The notes: a model not told the origin generated them from the sequence alone. A DNA stretch of 64,000 bases from Mesorhizobium sp. (GCF_023954305.1 NZ_JAMLIG010000001.1:558001-622000); one strand, 5' to 3'; shown: positions 30,818 to 39,808, numbered from the stretch's first letter. Program-made: numbers and translations.

Positions 30818-31471
30818 ATGGCTCGCCCGCGTTCCGATTCTCCGCTTCTTTTCGACATCCCGGTGAAGCCCGACTTCAGCGTGGAGCAGCGCTCGCGCCG
30901 GCGCGGCATCTGGCCGGTGGCAGGCACCGACGAGGCGGGGCGGGGCCCGCTCGCCGGGCCGGTGGTCGCAGCGGCCGTCATCCTCGACCCGAAGGCCATT
31001 CCCGACGGTCTCGACGATTCCAAGCGGATGACGTTCGAGGCGCGCGAGAGCGTCTACCTTTCCATCATCGGCTCGGCGATCTCGGTCGGCGTCGCCTCGG
31101 TCTGTGCCGTCTCGATCGATCGCAGCGACATCCGCAAGGCGAGCCTCGAGGCGATGCGCCGCGCGGTTGCGGCGCTATCCCTTCAGCCGCTGCTCGTCCT
31201 TGCCGACGGCCGCGATATTCCGCCCGGCCTCGCCTGCGAGGGCCGCGCCCTGGTCAAGGGCGACCAGCGCTCGCAGTCGATCGCCGCCGCCTCGATCGTC
31301 GCCAAGGTGACGCGCGACAGGATGCTCGCCCATTGCGGAACGATCCACCCCGCCTACGGCTTCGAACGCCATGCCGGCTACGGCACGGAAGCCCACCTCG
31401 CCGGCATCGACGCGCATGGCCCCCTGCCCGGCCTGCACAGGATGACGTTCTCGCCGTTCAAGGCAGCGTAG
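30818..31471 (+). CDS. rnhB: Ribonuclease HII
   Basis: 217 residues from the ATG at 30818. It cleaves RNA in RNA-DNA hybrids and at single ribonucleotides. The active site is visible as GTDEAGRGPLAGPV (Asp-Glu pair) and LVLADGRDIPPG, with SIAAASIVAKVTRDRML and the C-terminal GYGTEAHLAGI. The product length is normal. Confidence 0.95.
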   Translation: MARPRSDSPLLFDIPVKPDFSVEQRSRRRGIWPVAGTDEAGRGPLAGPVVAAAVILDPKAIPDGLDDSKRMTFEARESVYLSIIGSAISVGVASVCAVSIDRSDIRKASLEAMRRAVAALSLQPLLVLADGRDIPPGLACEGRALVKGDQRSQSIAAASIVAKVTRDRMLAHCGTIHPAYGFERHAGYGTEAHLAGIDAHGPLPGLHRMTFSPFKAA

Positions 31472-31517
31472 AGGGCGAAGTCGGCATTCAGATCGTTCGC
31501 CTCGGAACCCAATGGTC

Positions 31518-31658
31518 GTCATACCGGCGGCCGGAGGCCAGCCGGTATCCATTCCTCTCTCAGGTTACGTGCCAGGAACACCGAATCGTCGCGGCATGGC
31601 GGGCGCATTTTCGCGAGCGCCAATGGGTCCCGGATGGCCTTCGGCCTCCGGGAAGACG
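31518..31658. repeat. REPIN-like repeat, copy C
   Basis: 141 bp with the same inverted ends as copies A and B (gtcataccggcggccggagg at left, inverted gcctccgggaagac at right). It lies in the convergent gap between rnhB and atpF, 16 bp before the terminator hairpin. Confidence 0.82.
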
Positions 31659-31674
31659 AAGCGCAGGTGCACTA

Positions 31675-31712
31675 AAGACGAAAACGGCCCCGGACTTTCG
31701 CCAGGGCCGCAA
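31675..31712 (-). terminator. Intrinsic terminator of the F0 operon
   Basis: Read on the minus strand, a stem cggccc/gggccg (31685-31690 with 31704-31709) with further pairing in the loop is followed by GTTTTCGTCTTT. It lies 22 bp after the atpF stop, the right place to end the atpI-B-E-b'-b message. Confidence 0.65.
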
Positions 31713-31733
31713 ATCGTTGAAGCGATAATGCCT

Positions 31734-32213
31734 TCAGTTCAGCTTGGTCTTCACCGCCTCGACGGAGGCCTGGAAGAGCTGTCCGGCGGCCTTGGCGTCG
31801 ACCTTGTCGGCGAGCACCGCGCGGGCCGCTTCGACGGCGATGTCGACGGCGCGGCCGCGCACCTCGGCGATCGCGTCGCGCTCGGCCTGGGCGATCTTCT
31901 GCTCGGCAAAGGCGGTGCGGCGGGCGACGTATTCCTCGGTCTTGGCCTTGGCGTCGGCGGCGAGAATCTTCGCCTCGCGCTTGGCGGCATCGACGATGCT
32001 GGCGGCCTCCGCTTCCGATTCCTTGCGCTTGCGCTGGTATTCGGCGAGCAGCTGCTGCGCTTCCTCGCGCAGCTTGCGCGCCTCCTCAAGCTCGTCGCGG
32101 ATCTTGTCGGCCCGCTTGTCGAGCTGGCCGGCGATCATGCCGGGCACCTTGAGGTAGACGACGATCGCCAGGAAGATGACGAGAGCGACTGTGGCCCAGA
32201 ATGTGGCGTCCAT
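31734..32213 (-). CDS. atpF: ATP synthase F0 subunit b
   Basis: 159 residues from the ATG at 32213. One N-terminal membrane helix (FWATVALVIFLAIVVYL) is followed by a long charged helix that forms the peripheral stalk and contacts F1 (delta/alpha). It is the last gene of the F0 operon, 10 bp after b'. The presence of separate b and b' is typical of alphaproteobacteria. Confidence 0.93.
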   Translation of the reverse strand: MDATFWATVALVIFLAIVVYLKVPGMIAGQLDKRADKIRDELEEARKLREEAQQLLAEYQRKRKESEAEAASIVDAAKREAKILAADAKAKTEEYVARRTAFAEQKIAQAERDAIAEVRGRAVDIAVEAARAVLADKVDAKAAGQLFQASVEAVKTKLN

Positions 32214-32223
32214 GGCGCGTCTC

Positions 32224-32835
32224 CTACTCGCGGACCGACTTGACGGCGGCAGCAACCGCGGACTTGTCGGCGGAGCCGACGAGCGCCTGGACGATCGCGG
32301 TTGCCGTCTCCTCGGCGATGGCGCCGACATCCTTCATCGCCGAGGCGCGAACCGAGGCGATGCGGGTCTCGGCGTCGGCGAGCCTCGCGTTGAGCGCGGT
32401 CTCGACCTGCTTGCGCTCGGCGTCGGCTTCCGCCTTCGCCGCGTCGCGAGCCTCGTTGGCGATCCGGTTGGATTTCGCCCGCGCGTCGGCCAGTTCCTGC
32501 TCGTAGGCGGCGATCGCGGCGTCCGCGTCCTCCTTCAGGCGGGCGGCGGTGTCCAGATCATGGGCGATCCGGTCGCGGCGCACCTCGAGGATGCTGCCGA
32601 TGCGCGGCAGCACGACCTTCTTGAGGAAGACGTAGAACAGGCCGAAGGTGATCGCCAGCCAGAGCAATTGCGAGGGGAAATAGGTCGGCTCGAACGGCGG
32701 GAAGCCGGCCTTGCCGTGCGCATCCGCGGCCGCCTCGGTGTGGGCGCCCGCTTCCGCCGCGCCCGGGGTCGCCGCGCCATGGGCATCGCCCGAAGCGGGA
32801 GCGGTCTCCTGCGCATAGCCAGGTGTCACGAACAT
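32224..32835 (-). CDS. atpG: ATP synthase F0 subunit b'
   Basis: 203 residues. A His/Ala/Glu-rich N-terminal stretch of about 45 residues precedes the membrane helix (SQLLWLAITFGLFYVFL) and a long Ala/Arg/Glu stalk helix. It pairs with subunit b in the peripheral stalk. The gene symbol follows usage in this order; elsewhere it is called atpF' or atpX. Confidence 0.9.
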   Translation of the reverse strand: MFVTPGYAQETAPASGDAHGAATPGAAEAGAHTEAAADAHGKAGFPPFEPTYFPSQLLWLAITFGLFYVFLKKVVLPRIGSILEVRRDRIAHDLDTAARLKEDADAAIAAYEQELADARAKSNRIANEARDAAKAEADAERKQVETALNARLADAETRIASVRASAMKDVGAIAEETATAIVQALVGSADKSAVAAAVKSVRE

Positions 32836-32893
32836 GGAATTCCCCTATGCCGGACAGGCCGCCCGAGGCGGCCCCGTCCGGTTTCGTCTTCGA

Positions 32894-33118
32894 TCAGCCG
32901 AACAGCGCGAGCAGCGCGACGAGCAGCGAGAAGATGCCCAGCGCTTCCGTCACGGCGAAGCCGAAGATCAGGCGGCCGAACTGGCCGTCGGCGGCCGACG
33001 GGTTGCGCAGCGCGCCCGCCAGGTAATTGCCGAAGATGTGGCCGAGGCCGATGCCCGCGCCGCCCATGCCAAGGCACGCGATGCCAGCGCCGATGTAGCG
33101 AGCCGCTTCTGCTTCCAT
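32894..33118 (-). CDS. atpE: ATP synthase F0 subunit c
   Basis: 74 residues from the ATG at 33118 with AAGGAG nine bases upstream. It is a two-helix proteolipid with a polar RNPSAADGQ loop. The proton-carrying carboxylate is Glu58 in GFAVTEALGIF, and the first helix has the Gly-rich GMGGAGIGLG. The rotor ring is made of copies of this protein. Confidence 0.96.
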   Translation of the reverse strand: MEAEAARYIGAGIACLGMGGAGIGLGHIFGNYLAGALRNPSAADGQFGRLIFGFAVTEALGIFSLLVALLALFG

Positions 33119-33183
33119 TTTCAAAACTCCTTAGTGAGGTATCGAGGATCTGAGTTTGGCGGAGACCCGCCGGTGATACGGTC

Positions 33184-33933
33184 CTAGTGTCCCGGATGGA
33201 TGGCGTCGTTGAGATACATGCAGGTCAAGACCGCGAAGACGTAGGCCTGCAGGAACGCGACGAGGAATTCGAGGCCGGTCAGCGCCACGGTCATGGCGAG
33301 CGGCAGCACGGAGCCGGCGATGCCGACCGCGCCCATGGCCGACAGCGACGTCACGAAGCCGGCGAAGACCTTCAGCGTGATGTGGCCGGCCAGCATGTTG
33401 GCGAAGAGACGGACGGAGAGGCTGATCGGACGCGACAGGAACGAGATCACCTCGATCGCCACGACCAGCGGCACGAGGATTCCCGGCACGCCGTGCGGCA
33501 CGAACAGTTTCAGGAAGCCGAAGCCGTGCTTGTAGAAGCCGTAGACCACGACGGTCAGGATCACCAGCATCGCCAGCGCGAAGGTGACGATGATGTGGCT
33601 GGTGACGGTGAAGAAGTAGGGGAACATGCCGAACAGGTTGGCCACCAGCACGAACATGAACAGCGAGAACACCAGGGGGAAGAACTTCATGCCATGCGTG
33701 CCGGCGGCGTCGCGCAGCATGTTGGCGATGAATTCGTAGGACATTTCCGAGATCGACTGAAGGCGGCTCGGGATCAGGCCGCGGCTCGACGTCGTCAGAT
33801 AGAGGAAGGCCGCCGCGCCGACCGCGGTCGCGACCATGAACAGCGAGGAATTTGTGAACGAGAAGTTCATGCCGGCGATGTCGATCGGCACGATCTCGTT
33901 GATAACGAACTGGTGGATGGGATCGTTTGCCAC
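33184..33933 (-). CDS. atpB: ATP synthase F0 subunit a
   Basis: 249 residues from a GTG start with GAGGA upstream. It is a membrane stator with the two half-channels; the essential arginine is Arg175 in SLSVRLFANMLAGH. About six hydrophobic helices are visible. The c-subunit gene follows after 65 bp, which contains the strong atpE ribosome-binding site. Confidence 0.96.
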   Translation of the reverse strand: MANDPIHQFVINEIVPIDIAGMNFSFTNSSLFMVATAVGAAAFLYLTTSSRGLIPSRLQSISEMSYEFIANMLRDAAGTHGMKFFPLVFSLFMFVLVANLFGMFPYFFTVTSHIIVTFALAMLVILTVVVYGFYKHGFGFLKLFVPHGVPGILVPLVVAIEVISFLSRPISLSVRLFANMLAGHITLKVFAGFVTSLSAMGAVGIAGSVLPLAMTVALTGLEFLVAFLQAYVFAVLTCMYLNDAIHPGH

Positions 33934-33967
33934 CGAAATCCTCGTTCAAATGCGCCAGGGGCGCTGC

Positions 33968-34369
33968 CTATTCCTTTTTCGACCCGTCGCCGTCCGGCGT
34001 CCGGATCTTGTGCTCGGCCACCAGACCGGCCGAGCGCAGCACATTCAACACCCCGGCGCCGAAGCCGAGAAACAGGAAGACGATCAGCCCCCACGGAGAG
34101 CTTCCCGCCATCTTGTCGACGAACCAGCCGATCGCCGCACCGACCACCACCCCGGCGATGAACTCGCTGGAAAGGCGCAGCGCATAGCCCATTCCGGCCA
34201 TGCCGCCGCTACGTGACGCGGGACCGTCCGGTTTCTTTTCCGGCCGCCTCGCGGCGATCGCCGCCTCGAGGTCGCGTCTTCGCTTGTCGAGATCGTCTCC
34301 GCGCTGCCCCGCGGGTGGAAGTCCAGGTCCGGAGCCACCGGTTTCGCCTGGCCTATTCGGTCCGGCCAC
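33968..34369 (-). CDS. atpI: AtpI/AtpZ-family F0 assembly protein
   Basis: 133 residues if begun at the GTG at 34369, which has GGGAGG five bases upstream. After a basic, charged N-terminus there are two membrane helices (LSSEFIAGVVVGAAIGWFVD and SPWGLIVFLFLGFGAGVLNV), the AtpI/AtpZ hairpin thought to aid c-ring assembly or Mg2+ uptake. It is first in the F0 operon, 34 bp before atpB. Confidence 0.85.
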   Translation of the reverse strand: MAGPNRPGETGGSGPGLPPAGQRGDDLDKRRRDLEAAIAARRPEKKPDGPASRSGGMAGMGYALRLSSEFIAGVVVGAAIGWFVDKMAGSSPWGLIVFLFLGFGAGVLNVLRSAGLVAEHKIRTPDGDGSKKE

Positions 34370-34606
34370 CGCAACCTCCCCGCCCGGTCTGCCACACCCC
34401 GCAGCCCGCTTCAAAGTCGCCGGCAACATAGTTAGGGGCCTCCCCCCAGTCAAGCCGGGGAGGCGATTGGTTGAGTATGTATTTTAATCAATGAAATCAA
34501 TCGCTTGATCCGGTGCGACAAACCGCCCGGCGCATTCTCCGACGCATATGTGCCGAATCCGCGCCACGGCGGGGGCACCCGGCCGCCTCATTCGGGCCGT
34601 GCCAGA

Positions 34607-35782
34607 TCAGCTCCACCCGCCGCCATAGGTGCGGTAGAAGATGTGCAGGCCGATCTTCTTCATCTTCTCCATCGAGCGCGCCCAGCGCGGGCTGACATAT
34701 TGCGCGTAGTAGTGCGTCGAGGATCCGACCTCCTCGATGAAGATCTTGCCGGCAGTGACCGCCATGGCGATCTCCTCGGCGGTCTTGAAGTGGGAGGGGC
34801 TGAGCACGCGGTCTTTGATGCCGTCGCAGGCGAAAGAGAACTGGCAGCGGTTGCGCCAGTGCGAATTCTGGTAGACCACGCCGCAGATCGTGTTCGGATA
34901 GGTCGGGTTGCGCACGCGGTTGAGCACGACCTGGGCGACCGCCGCCTGGCCGCGCAGGCCTTCGCCGCGGGACTCGAAATAGATCGCGGTGGCCAGGCAT
35001 TTCTGCTCGGCCGAGGTGAAGACGTGGGCCGGCAGCGGCTCCTTCATCCAGGCATGGTCGCCTGGCGCCAGTGGCGGAATGAAGCGGCCGGCGTTCGGAT
35101 CCTCTTCCTTCAGCAGGCTGGCGAAGGGCGAGGCGCGGGCATAGTCGGGTTCGGCGGGCGCATAGGCGGTGGCCAGGATGTCGGCCTTGTCGTTGTTGAC
35201 CAGCGAGGCGAGCATCGCCGGCACGCCGGGGTCCCTCCTCTTCTCCTCGCGTACATAGAAAGCGCTGGCGATCTCGATCTCCTTGCCCTTGATCTCGGGC
35301 TTGACGAAGGCCATCGCCTCCGCGCCGTCCAATGCCGGTTGCAGCCAGCTCTGGCGCTCGAACACCGAGCCGGCGTTGAACGCCTTCGGCGGGGCGACCG
35401 GCGCGATCTTGAGGATGCGGCCCTGCTTGCCGGCACGCTGGACCCGCGCCTCGTCGGGGGTGTCGCTCACCTCCGTCTTGCCGCGGAAGGCCACGGCACC
35501 GAGCGCGGCGGTGTGAACGCCCGCCCCGGCGATCGACCCGGTCGGCATCGAATCGGTGAACTTCATCTCGCCCTGGTGGACCGAGCCGGCCACGGCCCGC
35601 TCGACGAAGGCGGCCCAGCGCGCGCCGCCCGCATCGCCGCCGGCGATCAGGCTGGTCATGTCCTGTTTGGCCGCGATGGTCGGGAAGCCGAGCCACAGGG
35701 CGAGACCGACGATGAAGGGGGAAGTCAGGTTGCGATTGCCGGCGAGCGGCGAACGACGCACAGAAACCTTCCGACGAAGCAC
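34607..35782 (-). CDS. Cell wall hydrolase (SleB/Hydrolase_2 family)
   Basis: 391 residues from a GTG at 35782 with GGAG 7-8 bases upstream; a GTG two codons earlier is too close to that site. An N-terminal hydrophobic anchor (FIVGLALWLGFPTIA) is followed by about 240 residues without a recognised domain. The C-terminal hydrolase_2 domain has CLATAIYFESRGEG with its catalytic Glu, AVAQVVLNRV, and QFSFACDG. It likely cuts peptidoglycan glycan strands in the periplasm. It is monocistronic. Confidence 0.88.
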   Translation of the reverse strand: MLRRKVSVRRSPLAGNRNLTSPFIVGLALWLGFPTIAAKQDMTSLIAGGDAGGARWAAFVERAVAGSVHQGEMKFTDSMPTGSIAGAGVHTAALGAVAFRGKTEVSDTPDEARVQRAGKQGRILKIAPVAPPKAFNAGSVFERQSWLQPALDGAEAMAFVKPEIKGKEIEIASAFYVREEKRRDPGVPAMLASLVNNDKADILATAYAPAEPDYARASPFASLLKEEDPNAGRFIPPLAPGDHAWMKEPLPAHVFTSAEQKCLATAIYFESRGEGLRGQAAVAQVVLNRVRNPTYPNTICGVVYQNSHWRNRCQFSFACDGIKDRVLSPSHFKTAEEIAMAVTAGKIFIEEVGSSTHYYAQYVSPRWARSMEKMKKIGLHIFYRTYGGGWS

Positions 35783-35965
35783 GGGCACACTCCAGACGCG
35801 ACATCACTCACTGGAGGACCAAGGTGATGCATTAACCTTGATGCCGGGTTAACAGTCGCGCCGGGACCGCATTATGGCGGGCGGCAAGCGCAAATGTGGC
35901 TGGCCCTGCGACGTTTTGGTTTGAGTTCTGCGACTGTCCGGGAGCGGGCGCTGCCTTTTCCACGC

Positions 35966-36146
35966 CGTCATCCTTGGGCTTGTCCCAAGGATCTACCTTC
36001 CGACGAGCGCCTGAACGGTGACAACAACTCGCCAACGGCGGCAGATCCTCGGGGTGAGATGGCGGTTCGCCCATCGGGCGAATTGCAAGGTCCAGTGGAC
36101 CTTGCAAAGCCAATCGAACGCCCGAAGGGCTGGGCCGAGGATGACG
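35966..36146. repeat. Palindromic repeat, cgtcatcc family, copy 1
   Basis: 181 bp between the hydrolase and der. The left edge is cgtcatccttgggcttgtcc with a hairpin cttggg/cccaag, and the right edge ccgaggatgacg is its inverted form. The first 85 bp match, in reverse orientation, the copy at 39704-39808. The hairpin gcaaggtcc/ggaccttgc (36086-36106) resembles one at 38810-38830. With its surroundings it fills the 395-bp gap between genes. Confidence 0.78.
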
Positions 36147-36177
36147 AACGAGTAATGCGGCCGCCAGCCTTTTCGAC

Positions 36178-37617
36178 TCAGCTTTTCTTCTTCGCCCGGC
36201 CCGCGAACGGGTTCTCGGTCTCGCGCAGCACCATGCGCACGGGCACGCCGCGGATCCCGAACGTCTCCCGCAAGCCGTTGATCAGATAGCGCAAATAGGA
36301 TTGCGGGAAAGCGTCGGAGCGGGTCACGGAGAGGACGAATCCGGGCGGACGGGTCTTGGCCTGCGTGATGTATTTGATCTTCAGACGCCGTCCGGCGATG
36401 GCCGGCGGCGGATGGTGCGCCAATATGCCCTCCAGCCAACGGTTAAGGCGGCCGGTCGAAATGCGCATGTTCCAGGTCTCGTGGGTGGACATCACCGCCT
36501 GCATCAGCTTGTCCAGCCCGCGGCCCGTCTCGGCCGACACCGGCACCGCCTGGATGCCGCGCACCTGGGGAAGGAGCCGCTCGGTCTTCTCGCGCAATTC
36601 GGCCAGCGTCTGCTGAGGCGTGTCGATCAGGTCCCACTTGTTGAAGGCGATCACGGGCGCCCTGCCCTCGCGCACGATCAGGTCGGCGAGCTGCAGGTCC
36701 TGCTTCTCGAACGGGATCGTCGCATCCAAGACGATGATCACGACCTCGGCGAAGCGGATGGCGCGAAGCCCGTCCTGCACCGACAGCACTTCGAGCTTCT
36801 CCTGCACCTTGGCCTTGCGGCGCATGCCGGCGGTGTCGAACAGCTTGAGCCGGCGCCCGGCATATTCCCATTCGACCGAGATCGAATCGCGGGTGATGCC
36901 CGCTTCGGGGCCGGTGAGCAGCCGCTCCTCGCCGATCAGCGCGTTGATCAGCGTCGACTTGCCGGCGTTCGGCCGGCCGATGACGGCGATGCGCATCGGC
37001 TTGGTCGGATCGTAGGGCGGGATGTCCTCGGCGTCGGGATCGGCGATGTCCTCGCCGATCAGCGGCGCCTGCTCGAAGACATCGTCCTCCGCCTCCTCCT
37101 CGTCCTCGCCGAAGGCGCGCTTCTCCCCGATCGCGGCGATCACCGCGTCGCGCAGGTCGGGCATGCCCAGTCCATGCTCGGCCGAAATCGGCACCGGCTC
37201 GCCGAGGCCGAGTTCCCAGCCCTCGAGCATGCCGCCTTCGGCACCGCGCGCCTCGGCCTTGTTGGCGACGAGGATCACCGGCTTGCCGGAGCGGCGGGCC
37301 ACGTCTGCGAAGGTGCGGTCGTCGGGCGTGATCCCCGCCTTCGAATCGATGACGAAGAAGACGAGGTCGGCCTCCTTGAGCGCCTTCTCGGTGCCGGCGG
37401 TCATCCGTCCGGCAAGGGAGGCCTTGTCGGCGGTCTCGAGCCCGGCCGTGTCGATGACGTCGAAATAGAGATCGTAGAGCTTCGCCTCGTGGCGGCGGCG
37501 GTCGCGCGTCACGCCCGGCGTGTCGTCGACCAGCGCGAGTCTTTTGCCGACGAGGCGGTTGAACAGCGTCGACTTGCCGACATTGGGACGGCCGACAATT
37601 GCGACGGCATAGCTCAT
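36178..37617 (-). CDS. der: Ribosome-assembly GTPase Der (EngA)
   Basis: 479 residues with two tandem GTPase domains: P-loops GRPNVGKST (about 7-15) and GRPNAGKST (about 215), with DTAG, NKxE/NKWD-type motifs in each. A C-terminal KH-like domain contains RLKIKYITQAKTRPPGF. It is needed for 50S subunit assembly. It follows the YfgM-like gene by 7 bp, so the two are cotranscribed. Confidence 0.97.
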   Translation of the reverse strand: MSYAVAIVGRPNVGKSTLFNRLVGKRLALVDDTPGVTRDRRRHEAKLYDLYFDVIDTAGLETADKASLAGRMTAGTEKALKEADLVFFVIDSKAGITPDDRTFADVARRSGKPVILVANKAEARGAEGGMLEGWELGLGEPVPISAEHGLGMPDLRDAVIAAIGEKRAFGEDEEEAEDDVFEQAPLIGEDIADPDAEDIPPYDPTKPMRIAVIGRPNAGKSTLINALIGEERLLTGPEAGITRDSISVEWEYAGRRLKLFDTAGMRRKAKVQEKLEVLSVQDGLRAIRFAEVVIIVLDATIPFEKQDLQLADLIVREGRAPVIAFNKWDLIDTPQQTLAELREKTERLLPQVRGIQAVPVSAETGRGLDKLMQAVMSTHETWNMRISTGRLNRWLEGILAHHPPPAIAGRRLKIKYITQAKTRPPGFVLSVTRSDAFPQSYLRYLINGLRETFGIRGVPVRMVLRETENPFAGRAKKKS

Positions 37618-37624
37618 CGGCGCG

Positions 37625-38290
37625 TCAGGATGCGGACCCCGAACTGCGGATCAGCTCGGACATCAGGGTGGCGCGCTCTCGGTTGTTGCGAGGTGCTGCG
37701 GAATCGGCGGCGATCTGGTCGAACAGCGTCAACGCGTCGGCGAACTTTCCGTCCTTCCACGCCGCCAGCGCCAGCGCCTCGCGCGCCGAATGGCGCAGCG
37801 GATTGGTCTCGGCCGTCAGCGCCTCGACGCGGGCGGCGACATCGGCCTGCGAACCATGGTCGACGAGCAGGAGCGCGGCACGCAGGCGAGCCATGTCGCG
37901 GATCGATCCGGGGATCGAACCGTCGGCGGCGACCTCGTCGAACTGCTTCACCGCGCCGGCGAAATCGCCTTTGTCGGCGAGAACGGTGGCGGTGCGCATC
38001 CGCGCGAGCAGCGGGTAGGCGCCGTAGCCATCGGCTTCCAGCGCTTCGAGCGCCGCGATCGCCTCGTCGTTCTTGCCCTCGTTGGCAAGCGTCAATGCCT
38101 GCGAGAACCGGTCGCCGGACGCATTGGCCGTCCGGGTGCGCCAGTAGTCGTAACCGACCCAGGCGGCGGTGCCGAGCACGACCATGACCGCCGCGCCGAT
38201 CAGCAACGGGCCGAACCGGTCCCAGAGCGCGCGGGCCTGGTCCTGGCGCATCTCCTCGTTGACTTCGCGGATGAAACTGTCGTCGGACAT
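37625..38290 (-). CDS. YfgM-like membrane-anchored TPR protein
   Basis: 221 residues. A short cytoplasmic N-terminus (SFIREVNEEMRQDQ) is followed by one membrane helix (LLIGAAVMVVLGTAAWVGYDYW) and TPR-like helices. This is the layout of E. coli YfgM, which works with the PpiD/Sec machinery, and as in E. coli it lies directly upstream of der. The homology is by layout and position. Confidence 0.78.
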   Translation of the reverse strand: MSDDSFIREVNEEMRQDQARALWDRFGPLLIGAAVMVVLGTAAWVGYDYWRTRTANASGDRFSQALTLANEGKNDEAIAALEALEADGYGAYPLLARMRTATVLADKGDFAGAVKQFDEVAADGSIPGSIRDMARLRAALLLVDHGSQADVAARVEALTAETNPLRHSAREALALAAWKDGKFADALTLFDQIAADSAAPRNNRERATLMSELIRSSGSAS

Positions 38291-38468
38291 CTGCCCACCG
38301 TGGCTTCGAGGCGCGCTGGCGCCGTTCAGAGCGGCCTTATTAGCCGAAAATCGCTACTATGGAAGGGCAACGGGGAAATTATGGCGGCGGAGGGAGGATC
38401 GGGGAGCAAACGTGCCATGCCACGGCCACCATATAGAGCATCGACGGGCGCGGCCTCCTCCTCTGCTT

Positions 38469-38678
38469 CGTCATACCGGAGGCTAACCGGCTTCGGCGGC
38501 CGTGTCCTTGCATCCCTACACCTCCGCCATGCCGGCGGCCGCGAGGCCAGCCGGTATCCATTCTTCTTTCCGGATACACGCCGAAAACGCCTACCTCCGA
38601 TGCAAGCGAAGTAAGCCCGACGGCGCCTTTCTCCCGGCGATCAACGAGTCCAGACTGGCCTCCGGCCGCCGGGAAGAC
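38469..38678. repeat. REPIN-like repeat, copy D, with an adjoining fragment
   Basis: The main element 38526-38678 has the gccggcggccgcgaggccag left end and the inverted ggcctccggccgccggga right end, more diverged than copies A-C. A partial left end (cgtcataccgga) lies just before it at 38469. It occupies the first part of the 850-bp gene-free stretch after the YfgM-like gene. Confidence 0.72.
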
Positions 38679-38686
38679 GGCGCGCG

Positions 38687-38977
38687 ATCTCCCCCCTGGA
38701 GGGGGAGAATGGATTTTCGCGACCTTAGCTCGCCGCCGGAGGCGACAGCGAGCTAAGTCGTAGAAAATCCAAGAGAGGGGATGAGCGATCGGTTCGCCGC
38801 AGGCGGATTGGAAGGTCCGGTGGACCTTCCAAAGGGCGCGAACGCTCGTAGCCCTAGCGGAGGGCAGCCCGCCCTGCCGTTTCCCCCTCTCTGGCGATTT
38901 CTAACGCTTAGCTCGCTGTCGCCTCCGGCGGCGAGCTAAGACGTTGAAATCGCTTTCTCCCCCTCAAGGGGGGAGAT
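38687..38977. repeat. 291-bp inverted-repeat element
   Basis: The outer arms 38687-38708 and 38956-38977 pair with one mismatch (ctcccccct/gggggaga type). Inside, 38724-38757 and 38907-38940 are perfect 34-bp inverted copies, each also a hairpin with 10-bp arms cttagctcgc/gcgagctaag. A central hairpin ggaaggtcc/ggaccttcc lies at 38810-38830. There is no coding sequence inside. The remainder to 39140 shows only AT-richer spacer with small direct repeats (caccattcac). Confidence 0.85.
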
Positions 38978-39140
38978 AGAGGCCTCTCTCCCGTGCATCG
39001 ATCGCCCCCGGCGAAAAAAAACTTTCGCCGCCAACCCTCTGTTCCCATTCACCATTCACCAGTCACCATTCACTTTTTTTATCCACACCCTTTCCAGCCT
39101 GCCGCATCATTGGCCCCGGTGCGACGCAAAGGAGCCGGCG

Positions 39141-39596
39141 GTGGGCAGAAAGGCGAAGACAGCGAGGGGACAGGAGGTGCTTTACAGCATCGTCGCGACT
39201 CTGCTTGCGCTCGCAGCCCTCGCCGAACGGGCCGCCGGCGATAGCCCCTGGGTCCGCTTCAGCGTGCTGTGGGCCGCCCGGCAGGCCGACCTGATCGCCC
39301 GCGACTACGTCGCCGGCTCGACATGGAATAGCGCCGGCCGGCTCTGGTCGCCCGCTCTGCCCAATGTCCGCTACGGCACCGAACCTTCTGACGCGCTCGA
39401 CATCGCCGCCTCGCTGCGCGCTCTGGCGGTAGTCATCAGCGGCATCGCCGCCTATCTCCGGCGCGTGTCGGCCTGGCGGCAGGGCCAGGCAGTGGGCGAG
39501 GCCGGTGACGAGGCCAACCCGCTTCAAGGCCTCGACGCATTCCTGCGCAGACTTCGGGAAGCCCTCTCGCCGGTCGAATTCCGCGACACGTCATAG
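39141..39596 (+). CDS. Hypothetical protein with N-terminal membrane helix
   Basis: 151 residues from a GTG with AAAGGAG upstream. The N-terminus (LYSIVATLLALAALAERAAG) is hydrophobic; the rest is helical with no motif I recognise. It stands alone between two repeat clusters. Codon use looks native. Confidence 0.55.
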   Translation: MGRKAKTARGQEVLYSIVATLLALAALAERAAGDSPWVRFSVLWAARQADLIARDYVAGSTWNSAGRLWSPALPNVRYGTEPSDALDIAASLRALAVVISGIAAYLRRVSAWRQGQAVGEAGDEANPLQGLDAFLRRLREALSPVEFRDTS

Positions 39597-39605
39597 AGAT
39601 CCGCA

Positions 39606-39684
39606 GGGGACAGTTTACTTTGTTTCCGCCCGCGCGAACCCTGCACGGGCCGCGCCCTTCTGCGGAAAAAAGTAAACTGTCCCC
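39606..39684. repeat. Inverted repeat ggggacagtttacttt
   Basis: Perfect 16-bp inverted copies at 39606-39621 and 39669-39684 flank a 47-bp centre. Sequences beginning ggggacag recur in many bacterial genomes, often near REP-associated transposase genes; none is present here. It starts 10 bp after the preceding stop. Confidence 0.75.
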
Positions 39685-39703
39685 GGCACTTAACTCCCCC
39701 CGC

Positions 39704-39808
39704 CGTCATCCTCGGGCTTGTCCCGAGGATCTGCCGTCGTTGGCGAGTTGTCATCACCGTCGAAGCGCTCATCGGCCGCAGTTCCTCTGGACAAGCCCAA
39801 GGATGATG
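39704..39808. repeat. Palindromic repeat, cgtcatcc family, copy 2
   Basis: 105 bp with left edge cgtcatcctcgggcttgtcc and right edge ggacaagcccaaggatgatg, which pair. The body matches copy 1 (35966-36052) in reverse orientation at roughly 80% or better by eye. The following 39830-39890 holds a ccttctcccc/ggggagaagg hairpin like the element in glyS. Together these fill the 361-bp gap before the deacetylase gene. Confidence 0.78.
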
